Assembly (NCBI GenBank): GCA_018826295.1
Contig: JAHJZX010000030.1
Span: 62,001 to 126,000 of the forward strand
DNA length: 64,000 nt
Origin: Gammaproteobacteria bacterium
GTDB lineage: Bacteria > Pseudomonadota > Gammaproteobacteria > Enterobacterales > Alteromonadaceae
Reading direction: 5' to 3'
Shown: in pieces, positions 38,812-49,310 of the stretch
Layout: each line of letters opens with the position of its first letter
Position numbering within the stretch: position 1 is the first letter of the stretch
Made by a program: the position numbers and the translations under genes
Notes under the pieces: generated by a model
What the model saw: the letters and a program-made list of their open reading frames with translations, nothing else
Told to the model about the DNA's origin: nothing
Databases searched by the model: none

Positions 38812-40341
38812 TCAGGCCTTAGCCGTTGTGTCCATCTTTTCAATATTCACTTTCCAGATGGCCGGCCCCTGCTGGTGCACATTATTACCATTGGAATCTA
38901 CCGCTACGGTAACCGGCATATCCTGTACATCGAATTCGTAAATGGCTTCCATACCCAAATCGGCAAAAGCCACCACGCGGGATTTTTTAATCGCTTTGGA
39001 TACCAGATAAGCTGCACCGCCCACCGCCATTAAATACACCGCTTTGTGCTGCTTGATGCTGGCGACGGTTTTATCACCGCGTTCAGATTTACCAATCATG
39101 CCGAGCAGTCCGGTTTGCGACAGCATCATATCGGTAAATTTATCCATCCGCGTTGCCGTTGTCGGGCCGGCCGGGCCGACCACTTCATCGCCTACCGCAT
39201 CGACCGGGCCAACGTAATAGATAAAGCGGTTTTTAAAGTCGACACCATCTGGCAGCGCTTCGCCACGGTTTAACATATCGGCAATGCGTTTATGCGCGGC
39301 ATCGCGGCCGGTCAGCATTTTGCCACTTAGCAGCACCGTTTCACCGGCTTGCCAGCTTTGTACGTCTTCTGGCGTTACCGTATCCAGGTTTACCCGGCGT
39401 ACATTGGCGCCCAGCTCCCAGGTTACCTGTGGCCAGTCTTCCAGTTTTGGCGGGGTAATATCAGCTGGCCCTGTGCCGTCTAAATGAAAATGCACATGGC
39501 GCGTCGCGGCGCAATTGGGGATCATCACTACCGGCAAGCTGGCAGCATGGGTGGGTACGCTGTTAATTTTCACATCAACTACTGTGGTTAAACCGCCAAG
39601 GCCCTGGGCACCAATACCCAGTTTGTTAACCTTTTCGTACAGCTCTAAACGCAGTTTTTCGTCTGCAGTTTCAGCGCCTTTGGCAATTAATTCCTGAATA
39701 TCGACCGGCTCCATCAGCGCTTCTTTGGCCAGCACAGCGGCTTTTTCGGCCGTACCACCGATACCAATACCGAGCATACCCGGCGGACACCAGCCGGCAC
39801 CCATTTTCGGCAGGGTTTCCAGCACCCAATCCACGATAGAATCAGACGGGTTAAGCATCGCCATCTTGGTTTTGTTTTCTGAACCACCGCCTTTGGCAGC
39901 AATCATCACTTCCACATGGTGGCCGGCAACTAAATCGATATGCACGACAGAAGGCGTATTGTCTTTGGTGTTTTTGCGACCGCCGGCAGGGTCAGCCACG
40001 ATAGAAGCGCGCAGTGGGTTATCCGGATTTAAATAAGCACGACGGGTACCTTCGTCTACCATCTGCTGCACTGTCATATCGGTTTTATCCCATTTGACAT
40101 CCATACCAATTTTAACAAAGCAGGTGACGATACCGGTGTCCTGGCAAATGGGTCTGTGGCCTTCAGCCGACATGCGCGAATTAATTAGAATCTGTGCTAT
40201 GGCATCTTTCGCAGCCTGGTTTTGCTCTTTGTGGTACGCAACTTCCAATGCTTTGATAAAATCCAGCGGGTGATAGTAAGAGATGTATTGCAATGCATCT
40301 TCGATGCTGTCGATAAAGTCTTGCTGGCGAATAACCGTCAT
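38812..40341 (-). CDS. Class I (iron-sulfur) fumarate hydratase
   Basis: A 509-residue single-chain class I fumarase of the FumA/FumB type, converting fumarate to malate with a [4Fe-4S] cluster. Cluster Cys candidates are in ICQDTGIV and later IPNCAATRH and GGWCPPG-like contexts (AGWCPPGMLG). AKGGGSENKTKMAML and GPAGPTTATRMDKFTD are conserved. Length and both domains are complete. It is divergent from pabB across about 100 bases. Confidence 0.94.
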   Translation of the reverse strand: MTVIRQQDFIDSIEDALQYISYYHPLDFIKALEVAYHKEQNQAAKDAIAQILINSRMSAEGHRPICQDTGIVTCFVKIGMDVKWDKTDMTVQQMVDEGTRRAYLNPDNPLRASIVADPAGGRKNTKDNTPSVVHIDLVAGHHVEVMIAAKGGGSENKTKMAMLNPSDSIVDWVLETLPKMGAGWCPPGMLGIGIGGTAEKAAVLAKEALMEPVDIQELIAKGAETADEKLRLELYEKVNKLGIGAQGLGGLTTVVDVKINSVPTHAASLPVVMIPNCAATRHVHFHLDGTGPADITPPKLEDWPQVTWELGANVRRVNLDTVTPEDVQSWQAGETVLLSGKMLTGRDAAHKRIADMLNRGEALPDGVDFKNRFIYYVGPVDAVGDEVVGPAGPTTATRMDKFTDMMLSQTGLLGMIGKSERGDKTVASIKQHKAVYLMAVGGAAYLVSKAIKKSRVVAFADLGMEAIYEFDVQDMPVTVAVDSNGNNVHQQGPAIWKVNIEKMDTTAKA

Positions 40342-40376
40342 GTTACTTGTCCTCTGACGCCTCTGGCAGCGCCATG

Positions 40377-40406
40377 TTTAACTATTTTAGCGGGTGCTGG
40401 TATGAT
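40377..40406 (+). promoter_or_regulatory. Predicted promoter of pabB
   Basis: TTTAAC (40377-40382) and TATGAT (40401-40406) at 18-base spacing. The predicted start near 40413 lies downstream of earlier in-frame ATGs at 40347 and 40374, which supports the ATG at 40440 as the real start of pabB. Confidence 0.5.
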
Positions 40407-40439
40407 AGCGCGCATCAGAAACAGCGGCTAGCCCCATTC

Positions 40440-41819
40440 ATGCAGCAGTACCTTATTCCACCGGAAATTTATGGCGACACGCCGGATCATTTACTGGCTT
40501 ACTTTGCCCACTTTGCACAGCAACCCTGGGCAATATTGCTCGACTCAGCCGCGCCACATCACGTAAACAGTCGTTTTGACATTATGGTAGCCGAGCCGCT
40601 GGCGACTTTAGAGGCCAAATCCGGCATCAGCGTGTTAACCGACGAGCACGGCGCCCACCGCTACCATGAAGACCCCTTTACCGTATTAAAGTGCGCACTT
40701 AAACGTTATTTCCCGCAACAGGTGAGCAGCGACCTGCCCTTTGTTGGCGGCGCCCTGGGCTATTTTGCTTACGATTTAGGCCGCTACGTCGAAAAATTAC
40801 CGGCAACAGCCACGGCCGATATTCAGCTACCCGATATGGCCGTGGGCATTTATCCGTGGGCACTTATTCTGGATAAGCAGCACAAGCAGTTATGGTATGT
40901 CGATTACCATGGCGCAGCAGAAGCCGGCTGGCTAAAACTGCATGCCAGGCTGCAACATGCTTTAGCACAATCTGCCGCATTTAGCCTAAGTGGCAGCTGG
41001 CAGGCTAATATGGACAAGGCCGGGTACGTCGCGCGTTTTAACCAGGTGCAGGACTATTTACTTAGTGGCGATTGCTACCAGATAAACCTGACCCAGCGTT
41101 TTTCGGCACCTTATCAGGGCGATGAGTGGCAGGCTTATTTGCAGTTGCGGGATAAAAACGCTGCGCCCTTTTCGGCGTTTATCCGCCTGCCGCAAGGTGC
41201 GGTGCTGAGTATCTCGCCCGAGCGCTTTTTACAGCTACACTGCGGCAACGTTGAAACCAAACCGATTAAAGGCACCCGGCCGCGCGGTATCTGCCCAATG
41301 ACGGATGCAGTTGAAGCCGACAATTTACGTAATTCTGCCAAAGATCGCGCCGAAAACGTGATGATAGTGGATCTACTGCGTAACGATTTAGGTAAAGTCT
41401 GTTTGCCGGGTTCAGTTGCCGTGCCGCAGCTGTTTGCCATTGAAAGCTTTCCGGCGGTGCATCATCTGGTTAGCACAGTAACCGGCACTCTGGCACCAGA
41501 GTACAATGCCTGTGATTTACTGCGTGGCGCCTTTCCCGGCGGCTCTATCACCGGCGCGCCCAAGGTGCGGGCAATGCAGATTATTGAACAGTTAGAGCCG
41601 CAGCGGCGTTCTGTATACTGTGGCGCCATTGGCTACATTAACAGCAACGGCGATATGGATACTAACATTGCCATTCGCACGCTGATTTGCAGTGAAGGGC
41701 AAATTCATTGTCAGGCCGGCGGCGGCATAGTGGCTGACTCTGAAGTTAACAGCGAATATCAGGAGACCTTAGATAAAGTGAATAAAATTCTGCCTGTGCT
41801 GGCAGCTAAGGAGCATTAA
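40440..41819 (+). CDS. pabB: Aminodeoxychorismate synthase component I
   Basis: A 459-residue chorismate-binding enzyme that, with a PabA glutaminase, makes 4-amino-4-deoxychorismate for folate. The C-terminal chorismate domain has LSISPERFLQL, ETKPIKGTRPRG, NVMIVDLLRNDLGKVC, GSITGAPKVRAMQIIEQLEP and the final DSEVNSEYQETLDK. The start at 40440 is preferred because a promoter-like -10 lies downstream of the earlier Met codons. It lies 2 bases before the CoA pyrophosphatase gene. Confidence 0.92.
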   Translation: MQQYLIPPEIYGDTPDHLLAYFAHFAQQPWAILLDSAAPHHVNSRFDIMVAEPLATLEAKSGISVLTDEHGAHRYHEDPFTVLKCALKRYFPQQVSSDLPFVGGALGYFAYDLGRYVEKLPATATADIQLPDMAVGIYPWALILDKQHKQLWYVDYHGAAEAGWLKLHARLQHALAQSAAFSLSGSWQANMDKAGYVARFNQVQDYLLSGDCYQINLTQRFSAPYQGDEWQAYLQLRDKNAAPFSAFIRLPQGAVLSISPERFLQLHCGNVETKPIKGTRPRGICPMTDAVEADNLRNSAKDRAENVMIVDLLRNDLGKVCLPGSVAVPQLFAIESFPAVHHLVSTVTGTLAPEYNACDLLRGAFPGGSITGAPKVRAMQIIEQLEPQRRSVYCGAIGYINSNGDMDTNIAIRTLICSEGQIHCQAGGGIVADSEVNSEYQETLDKVNKILPVLAAKEH

Positions 41820-41821
41820 GG

Positions 41822-42382
41822 GTGCTTGCAGCCGAGTTTCGTCAGCGTTTTTTATTGCAAACGGCCGCCAAAGCCGGTGCCATAGCGGCCAGCGATAAAC
41901 ACCAGGCCGCAGTGTTAGTACCAGTCATTGATTACGGCACTAAGTTGCATGTGTTATTTACCCAACGTGCGCTGCATTTGCGCCATCATCCGGGGCAAAT
42001 CAGTTTTCCCGGTGGCCGCATAGAGCCCGGCGAGCCAAGCTGCGTAGCTGCTTTGCGTGAAGCACAGGAGGAAATTGGCTTGGCCCCCTCTGCCGTAGAC
42101 ATTCTCGGCACTTTGCCACTGCAAAGCACCAGTACCGGTTTTACTATCCAACCCTGGGTTGGCTTACTGTCGCCACAGCAAAGCTGGATACTGCAGGCCG
42201 ATGAAGTCGCTGGTATTTTTGAAGTACCCCTAACGCATTTTTTGCAGCAGCAAAACCGCCATCAGTTCAGCCTGCCACTGCGCGGTAAGGTACAACAGCT
42301 ACATGCCATGCCGTATCAGGATAAGTTTATCTGGGGCGCAACCGCAGCTATTTTACATAAGTTGTGCCTGCAATTAGCCTAA
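41822..42382 (+). CDS. CoA pyrophosphatase (Nudix, NudL-like)
   Basis: A 186-residue Nudix hydrolase expected to cleave CoA to 4'-phosphopantetheine and 3',5'-ADP. The Nudix box is GGRIEPGEPSCVAALREAQEEIGL-like, with REAQEEIG holding the metal Glu residues; the upstream HHPGQISFPGG is the CoA-type signature. The start is a GTG with AAGGAG about 9 bases before it. Probably cotranscribed with pabB. Confidence 0.92.
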   Translation: MLAAEFRQRFLLQTAAKAGAIAASDKHQAAVLVPVIDYGTKLHVLFTQRALHLRHHPGQISFPGGRIEPGEPSCVAALREAQEEIGLAPSAVDILGTLPLQSTSTGFTIQPWVGLLSPQQSWILQADEVAGIFEVPLTHFLQQQNRHQFSLPLRGKVQQLHAMPYQDKFIWGATAAILHKLCLQLA

Positions 42383-42594
42383 CCTTTATGTTGTTGTATC
42401 AACCTCAGGCCTGATAGCCCTCCTCTTTGCACCGCTTTGCAAAAATACGGAAAGCGGCAATACGCTTGGTTCCAATTTCAATAAATATGGACAGCAAGAT
42501 GGATAAATATCAATCTTCTGCTAATACTAGAGCAACTTTAAATTAGCCCAGCTTAACAACAATGCGTTACTGCAAATAGAAAAGGACGACTATT

Positions 42595-45513
42595 ATGTTG
42601 ACATTGCACGATATCAACCAGGCCAGCCCCGCTTATATTCGCCTGCTTGTAGCACTGCTATCTGCTAAAACCGATACTGATATTGCTGATGCGATTAGCA
42701 AGCTAAAGGTTTTTTTAGATACGGATCTCAGCGACACAGATTTTGCAACACTGCAGCAGTTATTTACTAGCCAGGGCCTCGACGCCCAGGCCATTTTTAA
42801 TCAGCTTAACATCAATAGTGCTTTAACTGATGTACAACGCATTTATGAGCATTGGCAAAGATTAACAAATCCGATTAGCGCAGTTACAGAGTTTAAAGAG
42901 TGGTCGGTAGATTGGGATACCAGTAAGGTTGCTGCTGGCAACGACGATATTAAATTAAAAATGTCGGCCAGAGCAGACACCAGAGTTGAAGTTTGGAATA
43001 AAGCGCGCGCGGCACAGCAGGACATTGCCATTAGCGACGCTGATGTTATTGTCAATCATGAAGTGACTGGTGGTTACTCAGCCTCAGGTGCATCAGCCTT
43101 GTCTTCAGGTTACGCTACGGCGTCCATTGGCATTGACCATGCGAAAGAAATAGAATTCGACCGCTATTTTCAGTATCCGGCAAATACACCCGCCTATCAG
43201 GTGGCATTTAACAGTTTCTCAGCCAGCTTAATTATCTGGAATTTAAACCAGGTTGTAAAAAGCCTGTCGCCTTGTGTCAACGGCATCAATTGCCACGGCC
43301 TGCGCGAGTTGTCGTTGCGCACCAAAGGCAGCTTTGCGTTTAATGCCTCGCTTGGTTTTGGCCGCGCCTGGAGTAAAAAAGCCGATGGCAATTTTTCCGA
43401 CCTGAGCGCTTCACTTAATTTAAAAGCCGGGCTAAGCAAAACCTTCGAGCACAAAGGCGGCATTCATATCCGGCTGTCGGCGCCAAAGGTTGCCGTCAAT
43501 GGTGCGCCACAACTTCGCGCTGAGGTTGAACTCACCGACGCTAATCAGGAAGGCTTGTCATTTAATATCAATGCCAACGCAGAAATAACAGGTTTAGATG
43601 CAGTTGCAAAAAAATACATAGTACCGTTGTTTAACGATGCCGATGAGTTAGTCAGCAAATTAGAAGCCTGGAGCAGCCCGGCCGACAAACTGATAGACAG
43701 CATTGCAACCACTACGGCAGATGAATGGTATGCCCCGTTAGTGCAATTAGTTTTTGGCGTTGCCGACAGCAACGAGGTGTATAACCAACTTATTGCCACA
43801 GAATTAACGACTATTGTTAACCGCTATGCTCAGGATCCCGCTGCCGATGCCACTACGCTGGCCAAAATGGCGGTCGATAAGCTGCTGCAAACCTTTGACC
43901 TTGATAGCAGCAACGAGCAAACGGCTATTATTGCCGCAGACTTATCTAACCAGCTGGCCACTAAATTTACTGAATGGAAAACGGCGTTAACTGACGAAAT
44001 CACGCAATTTATGCAAGCGCAGCAAGGGCGCATCACCGAAGCGTTAGCACCGTTAGAACAATTGGGTGTAAAGGTGCAGTCACTGCAGAACCAGACCGAT
44101 GCCTTCGTCATCGACAAAATTAAATATGCCGTCGGTCAGTATCAGGGCTTTAAAGAAAAGGTGCTGGCAGCATTAGAGAAATCAGCCAATATTCAAATTG
44201 GTTTGGCGCTGGCGCTGCAGAAAACATCAGCCATTGCGCGCAACCATACCCTGGTTATTGATTTTATTGATAGCCAACACGCTCTGAGTCAAAGTTTGTA
44301 TAAAGCGCTTATTCTGGGCAACAACAAGCAGTTTGTGCGTTTACTGGCGCAGGCCGAGCGCGCTGGGCTGGTTAATGTGCCGCAAGAGTCTATCAGTACA
44401 CATTACCGCACTGAAAAATCCCTGTCTTTCAACCTCGATTTGTCTGACAGCACAATATCCTACAGCAAAAACATTAATACCGACCTTAGCATCCTGGTTG
44501 ATAACCTCGGAAACCTTGCCATTAGTGGCTCTGCTAGCGCAACGGCCATATCAAAACAGTTTGCTGAAACCCGCCAGGCCTCTATGGCGCTGTCTTACGA
44601 TTTAGCCAATGCACTTATTGATGAAAACCAATTCGCCGCCTTTGCCATTCACTATACGAATAAAGATATTAAAAAACACACAAGTAAGGAAATGCGCGAC
44701 ATTTTGCAATCGATGAATTTGCCGGACGGTAAAGTGGCTATCAATAAAACCGCCATGCCGGACATTATTGCCGCGGACGCCATTGCGTCGCACCTCAGCT
44801 GGTATCAGTCACAGCTGTTAACTGCAAAAGTAGTCATAAGCACCGTTGATATCTTCATTGGTGACAGCAACAAATTGGTGCGTACCTTACTAAATGCTGA
44901 TGCCGATTTTGCCTTTGAACTGGCCACCGATCGCTTACTCGAATTAGCCACCACAGAGCATCGACGCGAAGTGATTGACATTGCAAATGCCTATCGCGAG
45001 GTTATCGCCCCGGATATGAGTCTTGGCCAGAGTTTGCAGATGTTAGGCAAAGATATAAGGATGAACGCTAATAAGATCCGTAAGGTTTTAGAGCGCAATA
45101 AGCGGTCTGGCGATGTGATTAAAAGTGCCTCAAAAGATGGATTTGAAGCTTACATTGCTCCCGTAGTTCGCACTTACGAAAAGGCCTATGCGCTAAAAGA
45201 CATTATTATTATCCTGCAATCAAGCTTAAAGCTTATCAATAAGCAGAAATCGCAAGGCCTGGCCCCTGCGGCACTTGAGCAGCGCATCAGCAGCGAACTA
45301 CTAGTCATTAATGAACGCCTTGGCGATGCGCTTGCGCAGTGGGTTAAAGTCAGTGGCTGGCTGATGGATTGGCTGGTTGGCGGCATAGACAAAACGCTGC
45401 TGTGCTTCTTCAGTATTTTACTGTCATTGGCTGACAACCCGCAAAATTTGCTGCGCGTTACCCTGACGCTTGAAGACAATAAAGGTAACAAGACTATTAG
45501 GGTGATTAATTAA
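42595..45513 (+). CDS. Large orphan protein, 972 residues
   Basis: Not recognised. No signal peptide, no lipobox and no clear long membrane segment except a weak hydrophobic stretch near residue 925 (LLCFFSILLSLA). Two Ser/Gly-rich beta-like regions (about 160-330 and 605-680) flank a long charged helical region (about 345-560), followed by a mostly helical C-terminal third. Only about four Cys. AAAGGACG sits before the ATG. Base composition is close to its neighbours. It is monocistronic with its own terminator. The 212 bases upstream hold no gene. A surface, phage-like or contractile-structure role could each fit the architecture; none is supported by a motif. Confidence 0.72.
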   Translation: MLTLHDINQASPAYIRLLVALLSAKTDTDIADAISKLKVFLDTDLSDTDFATLQQLFTSQGLDAQAIFNQLNINSALTDVQRIYEHWQRLTNPISAVTEFKEWSVDWDTSKVAAGNDDIKLKMSARADTRVEVWNKARAAQQDIAISDADVIVNHEVTGGYSASGASALSSGYATASIGIDHAKEIEFDRYFQYPANTPAYQVAFNSFSASLIIWNLNQVVKSLSPCVNGINCHGLRELSLRTKGSFAFNASLGFGRAWSKKADGNFSDLSASLNLKAGLSKTFEHKGGIHIRLSAPKVAVNGAPQLRAEVELTDANQEGLSFNINANAEITGLDAVAKKYIVPLFNDADELVSKLEAWSSPADKLIDSIATTTADEWYAPLVQLVFGVADSNEVYNQLIATELTTIVNRYAQDPAADATTLAKMAVDKLLQTFDLDSSNEQTAIIAADLSNQLATKFTEWKTALTDEITQFMQAQQGRITEALAPLEQLGVKVQSLQNQTDAFVIDKIKYAVGQYQGFKEKVLAALEKSANIQIGLALALQKTSAIARNHTLVIDFIDSQHALSQSLYKALILGNNKQFVRLLAQAERAGLVNVPQESISTHYRTEKSLSFNLDLSDSTISYSKNINTDLSILVDNLGNLAISGSASATAISKQFAETRQASMALSYDLANALIDENQFAAFAIHYTNKDIKKHTSKEMRDILQSMNLPDGKVAINKTAMPDIIAADAIASHLSWYQSQLLTAKVVISTVDIFIGDSNKLVRTLLNADADFAFELATDRLLELATTEHRREVIDIANAYREVIAPDMSLGQSLQMLGKDIRMNANKIRKVLERNKRSGDVIKSASKDGFEAYIAPVVRTYEKAYALKDIIIILQSSLKLINKQKSQGLAPAALEQRISSELLVINERLGDALAQWVKVSGWLMDWLVGGIDKTLLCFFSILLSLADNPQNLLRVTLTLEDNKGNKTIRVIN

Positions 45514-45545
45514 ACCATTAACATGGCAAAGCGTGTAGTGAAAAA

Positions 45546-45575
45546 GCCCGCGCATACAGTAGCGGGCTTTTGTTA
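45546..45575 (+). terminator. Terminator of the 972-residue orphan gene
   Basis: GCCCGC, a 10-base loop, GCGGGC and TTTTG. Preceded by an A-run, so it may also act on the minus strand. Confidence 0.85.
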
Positions 45576-45689
45576 TCTATTAGTTTTTCTCATCTGTAAT
45601 AAGCACCGACCAGTTACCAACTGACTTACAGAACAGCGCGGCTTGGGCTACAATGGTGCAACTTTGATAACGACCAAACAGAATTAATT

Positions 45690-47072
45690 ATGATTATCAG
45701 CGCTTTTGACATGTTTAGCATCGGCATAGGGCCGTCCAGCTCGCATACTGTAGGCCCGATGCGGGCAGCGAAAAAATTTACCGACGATTTAACCAACAAC
45801 AACCTGCTTGATAGCGTCACTGCCGTCAAGGTAGAACTGTTTGGCTCGTTGGGCCAAACCGGTATTGGCCACGGCACCGGTAAAGCGGTCATTTTAGGTT
45901 TAGCCGGCTATTTACCTGAGACGGTAGATCCGGATGCAGTACCCGGCTTGTTAAAGCAAGTGAATGACGAACAGCAAATCCGCCTCGCTAAGCTGCAGCC
46001 GGTTAATTTTCCGCGCGAAGGAGCCATCGTATTTCACCGGCGTAAAACCTTAAAAGAGCACTCCAATGGTATGGAGTTAATTGCCTACGACAAAGAGAAA
46101 AACATCGTGCTACGCGATGTGTACTTCTCTATCGGTGGCGGTTTTATTGTTAAAGCCGAAGATTTTGCCAAAGAAAAAGAAGCAGCCAGCCAGTTTGCTG
46201 CCGACAACCCGCCGCCGTTTCCATTTGAATCTGGCGCAGAGCTGTTGGCACTGTGTAAAGAGCATGGCTTATCGATTGCCGGCCTGATGCTGGAAAACGA
46301 AAAAGTACTGCGCAGCCCGGCACAAATTACTGATGAGTTAAACAATATCTGGTTAACCATGCGTGCTTGCATTGAGCGCGGTATTAAAACCGAAGGCATA
46401 CTGCCTGGCGGCTTAAAAGTAAAACGTCGCGCGCCGGCGTTGTACAAAAAATTAATGGCCGAAAAAAGCAGCGACCCACTGCAGGTCATGGACTGGGTAA
46501 ACCTGTTTGCGCTGGCCGTTAACGAAGAAAACGCTGCCGGTGGCCGCGTGGTTACCGCCCCGACAAACGGCGCTGCCGGCATAATTCCGGCGGTATTAAT
46601 GTATTACGACAAATTTATTCAGCCGGTTACGCCGGATATTGCCGTGCAATACCTGCTCACCGCAGCGGCTATCGGCATTTTATATAAGAAAAACGCCTCT
46701 ATTTCCGGTGCTGAAGTTGGTTGTCAGGGCGAAGTGGGCGTGGCCTGCTCTATGGCGGCGGCCGCACTCACTGAAATACAGGGCGGCACGCCTTTACATG
46801 TCGAAAACGCCGCAGAAATTGGCATGGAACATAACCTCGGCCTGACTTGTGATCCGGTAGGCGGTTTAGTACAGGTGCCGTGTATCGAGCGCAATGCTAT
46901 GGGTTCGATAAAAGCCATTAATGCTTCACGCCTGGCATTGCGTGGCAGCGGCGATCAAAAGGTGTCGCTGGATAAAGTGATAAAAACCATGTGGGATACC
47001 GGTAAAGATATGCAAACCAAATACAAGGAAACCTCACGCGGGGGGTTGGCGGTGAATATTATTGAGTGTTAA
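45690..47072 (+). CDS. sdaA: L-serine ammonia-lyase (SdaA-like)
   Basis: A 460-residue iron-sulfur enzyme that deaminates L-serine to pyruvate and ammonia. The beta-domain opens with [19 protein letters not shown]; the alpha-domain has the Cys residues of the [4Fe-4S] cluster in [16 protein letters not shown] and [20 protein letters not shown]. It is the single-chain form typical of gammaproteobacteria. The DNA before the ATG has only a weak ribosome site. Confidence 0.96.
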   Translation: MIISAFDMFSIGIGPSSSHTVGPMRAAKKFTDDLTNNNLLDSVTAVKVELFGSLGQTGIGHGTGKAVILGLAGYLPETVDPDAVPGLLKQVNDEQQIRLAKLQPVNFPREGAIVFHRRKTLKEHSNGMELIAYDKEKNIVLRDVYFSIGGGFIVKAEDFAKEKEAASQFAADNPPPFPFESGAELLALCKEHGLSIAGLMLENEKVLRSPAQITDELNNIWLTMRACIERGIKTEGILPGGLKVKRRAPALYKKLMAEKSSDPLQVMDWVNLFALAVNEENAAGGRVVTAPTNGAAGIIPAVLMYYDKFIQPVTPDIAVQYLLTAAAIGILYKKNASISGAEVGCQGEVGVACSMAAAALTEIQGGTPLHVENAAEIGMEHNLGLTCDPVGGLVQVPCIERNAMGSIKAINASRLALRGSGDQKVSLDKVIKTMWDTGKDMQTKYKETSRGGLAVNIIEC

Positions 47073-47177
47073 CCGCACTTACATCGGGCCTACATGACAC
47101 TTCAGCAGATACGGCTTTAATTTGTCATGCCAGACTGGCAGAATAAAGCCACTTCATTTATGTCAGTTGAAGATCCT

Positions 47178-48284
47178 ATGATAAAGCACTTTAATGCCCT
47201 GGCACTGCTGTTGTTCAGCAGTGCCAGCTTCGCCGCCCTGCCGCTAGCCGGTAGCTGGATCACCGATTTGCAGGGGCAAAGCTTAACCGATCCGCAAAGC
47301 TCGGGCTTAACTTACCGCCATGGTGAACTTATTCACATTGGTGACAATAGCGCTGCCGAGCATATGCGCAATAAACTGATACGGATAAACCCACATACGG
47401 CCCAGCTTAATGCCGCACCGCTTAACATCAGCGTATCGGCAAAGGTGTTAAACGGCTGTTTTGGCGCGCTCTTTGCCAGCTATCCGGATTTTGAATCCCT
47501 GACCTGGGACAAAGTTGACGACAGCGTGCTTATCTCTGTCACCGAAGATTCATCTTTTGTTAGCCTGAGCCCTGAGTGCCAGCAGCGTTATGCCAACAGC
47601 AACTCAACCGACTTCCCTACTCTGCTGGTTAAAATTGAAACCGACACTAAGCTAAGCCGGGCCGAAATTACCGCGGTAAGGCCGGTGCAGTTTCCTCAAA
47701 GTGCAAAAGTGGGTAACTTTCCCAACGACGGCATTGAAGGCTTAACTTTTGATAACTCCGGTAATTTATATTTAGCACTGGAGCAAAATGCCGCCAATGC
47801 ACCGATGATTTTTATCACGCCTTACTCAGCAGACTTCTGGCAGCAGGATGGTTATGTCAAGCTGCAGGACAGCGGCCTGGTATTGCCAGTGCCGGACGAA
47901 AAAGACCACCCTATTAATGGCCTGGATTATCTGCCGGCGAAAAAACACGGCCATCCTGGCTATTTAGTTGCCGCTGCACGCAATGATGATCAGCTGTGGA
48001 TCATCGATTTAAGCCGGCAACAGCCGCCCTTTGTGCAAAATATAACCTTTTATGCGCCGACACCAGCCGACAGCAGCTGCCCGGCGTACGAAGCCATGGT
48101 ACAAACGGCAATTGAAGGTGTGGCAGTGCATGGCGATAGCGTCTATCTGGTAAACGATGCCTGGAAAAAACACTACCCGGATAACATCCGATGCCCGGCC
48201 AATGCCGCGCATTATAACAAGTTTGCGCCACTGTTGTTTAGCCTGCCGGTAAACCCGCGCTGGTTTATTGACGGCACTCATTAA
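47178..48284 (+). CDS. Exported phytase-like esterase family protein
   Basis: A 368-residue exported protein. The Met at 47178 gives a good signal peptide (MIKHFNALALLLFSSASFA), so it is preferred to earlier in-frame Met codons at 47127 and 47160. The body resembles the esterase-like / phytase-like propeller family: DGIEGLTFDNSGNLYLALEQ and NGLDYLPAKKHGHPGYLV. Enzyme activity is not established for most members. Two possible disulfide Cys pairs are present (LNGCFGALF, SSCPAYE). Confidence 0.75.
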   Translation: MIKHFNALALLLFSSASFAALPLAGSWITDLQGQSLTDPQSSGLTYRHGELIHIGDNSAAEHMRNKLIRINPHTAQLNAAPLNISVSAKVLNGCFGALFASYPDFESLTWDKVDDSVLISVTEDSSFVSLSPECQQRYANSNSTDFPTLLVKIETDTKLSRAEITAVRPVQFPQSAKVGNFPNDGIEGLTFDNSGNLYLALEQNAANAPMIFITPYSADFWQQDGYVKLQDSGLVLPVPDEKDHPINGLDYLPAKKHGHPGYLVAAARNDDQLWIIDLSRQQPPFVQNITFYAPTPADSSCPAYEAMVQTAIEGVAVHGDSVYLVNDAWKKHYPDNIRCPANAAHYNKFAPLLFSLPVNPRWFIDGTH

Positions 48285-48387
48285 GCTGCGCTAGGTGAAG
48301 TGCTGCCGTTCTGCTATCATTACCGGCTGTTTGCCAGAGCCCTGGCACAGCACCGGCTGATACCGCATTGTTAACGCAGGATACCCT

Positions 48388-48669
48388 ATGATTAACCATT
48401 TTCGCGTTTTGGGTGTGAAAACCAATGCCAGCGAAGACGACATTAAAAAAGCCTATAAACGCCTGGCAAATAAGTTTCATCCAGACAAACTACACGGCCT
48501 GAGCGACGATGAAAAAGACGCTGCTGCCGCACAACTGCAACGGGTAAAGGCCGCCTACGAGCTACTGTCTGATCCAAAGCAGCGCGCGGCTTATATTAAA
48601 GACTTCAACAACGTCATTGTTACCGACCCCGCCACTGCCATGCAGGAGCTGTGGGACCAGTACTATTGA
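48388..48669 (+). CDS. Short J-domain protein
   Basis: A 93-residue protein that is almost only a J-domain. The HPD motif that activates Hsp70 is at residues 31-33 (KFHPDKLHG), with helix II (IKKAYKRLANKF) and helix III (LQRVKAAYELLSDPKQRAAY) intact. It ends about 25 residues later without a zinc-finger or client-binding domain. AGGATA precedes the ATG. It starts a tight run of four same-strand genes, so it may recruit DnaK to one of the next three proteins. That link is an inference. Confidence 0.92.
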   Translation: MINHFRVLGVKTNASEDDIKKAYKRLANKFHPDKLHGLSDDEKDAAAAQLQRVKAAYELLSDPKQRAAYIKDFNNVIVTDPATAMQELWDQYY

Positions 48670-48726
48670 TAACTAGTACACTATTCGTAATATCACACTA
48701 TAGATACAAGCTTTTAAGAGCAGGTT

Positions 48727-49305
48727 ATGGCACAGAAACTAAATTTGGCGCGTATTCGCGCGCTGCAAACTGACGCACTGGAAAACATTGAATCCTATAT
48801 GGATCCTGATACCCCCAAAGCACTGGAGCAATTCACCGCCAAAATGAAAGCCATTCTGCTGGCCAGCCCGGATATGCTGGATTCTGTGCCCGAGTATCTG
48901 CCGATGGCATTATATGGCCGGGTAAAATTTCCGCCGGCGGCTAAAGCGCAATGGCAGCAATGGTTAGATAAGGCGACAGCACCAAGCTGGGATCAGTTTA
49001 AAACCTCAGTGGCGTTTAACAATGCCGACCTGGAATTAGTAAAAGCCATCCGGGCCTACTCAGAATCACAGTTAATTGAAGCCTGTGCCGTGCTGTTTTT
49101 ACTCGATGGCAGTGGCAATATTAGTGCTAAACGGCGTAATGGCAGTGAAACCTATCAGGAAGAAGGTGACATCGCAGCTGAGCATGACGATGACAGCGAC
49201 AGTTATCACAGCGACTACGACAGCGACGATGCTGACAGCGATGACGATAGCGACGAAGAAGGCTACGACGATCAATACGATGAGATCCGCTTTAAAGGAG
49301 AATAA
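48727..49305 (+). CDS. Hypothetical protein with Asp-rich tail
   Basis: A 192-residue protein not recognised. Residues 1-140 are mostly helical. The last 45 residues are strongly acidic with repeated Ser-Asp pairs ([24 protein letters not shown]), a disordered tail of the kind that binds basic partners or metals. It follows the J-domain gene by 57 bases and precedes the next unknown gene by 5 bases. Soluble; no signal peptide. Confidence 0.75.
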   Translation: MAQKLNLARIRALQTDALENIESYMDPDTPKALEQFTAKMKAILLASPDMLDSVPEYLPMALYGRVKFPPAAKAQWQQWLDKATAPSWDQFKTSVAFNNADLELVKAIRAYSESQLIEACAVLFLLDGSGNISAKRRNGSETYQEEGDIAAEHDDDSDSYHSDYDSDDADSDDDSDEEGYDDQYDEIRFKGE

Positions 49306-49310
49306 GTTTA

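Noticed and set aside
48009..48281. 90-residue minus-strand frame opposite the phytase-like gene
   Set aside because: Shadow of a gene with a good signal peptide and family motifs.
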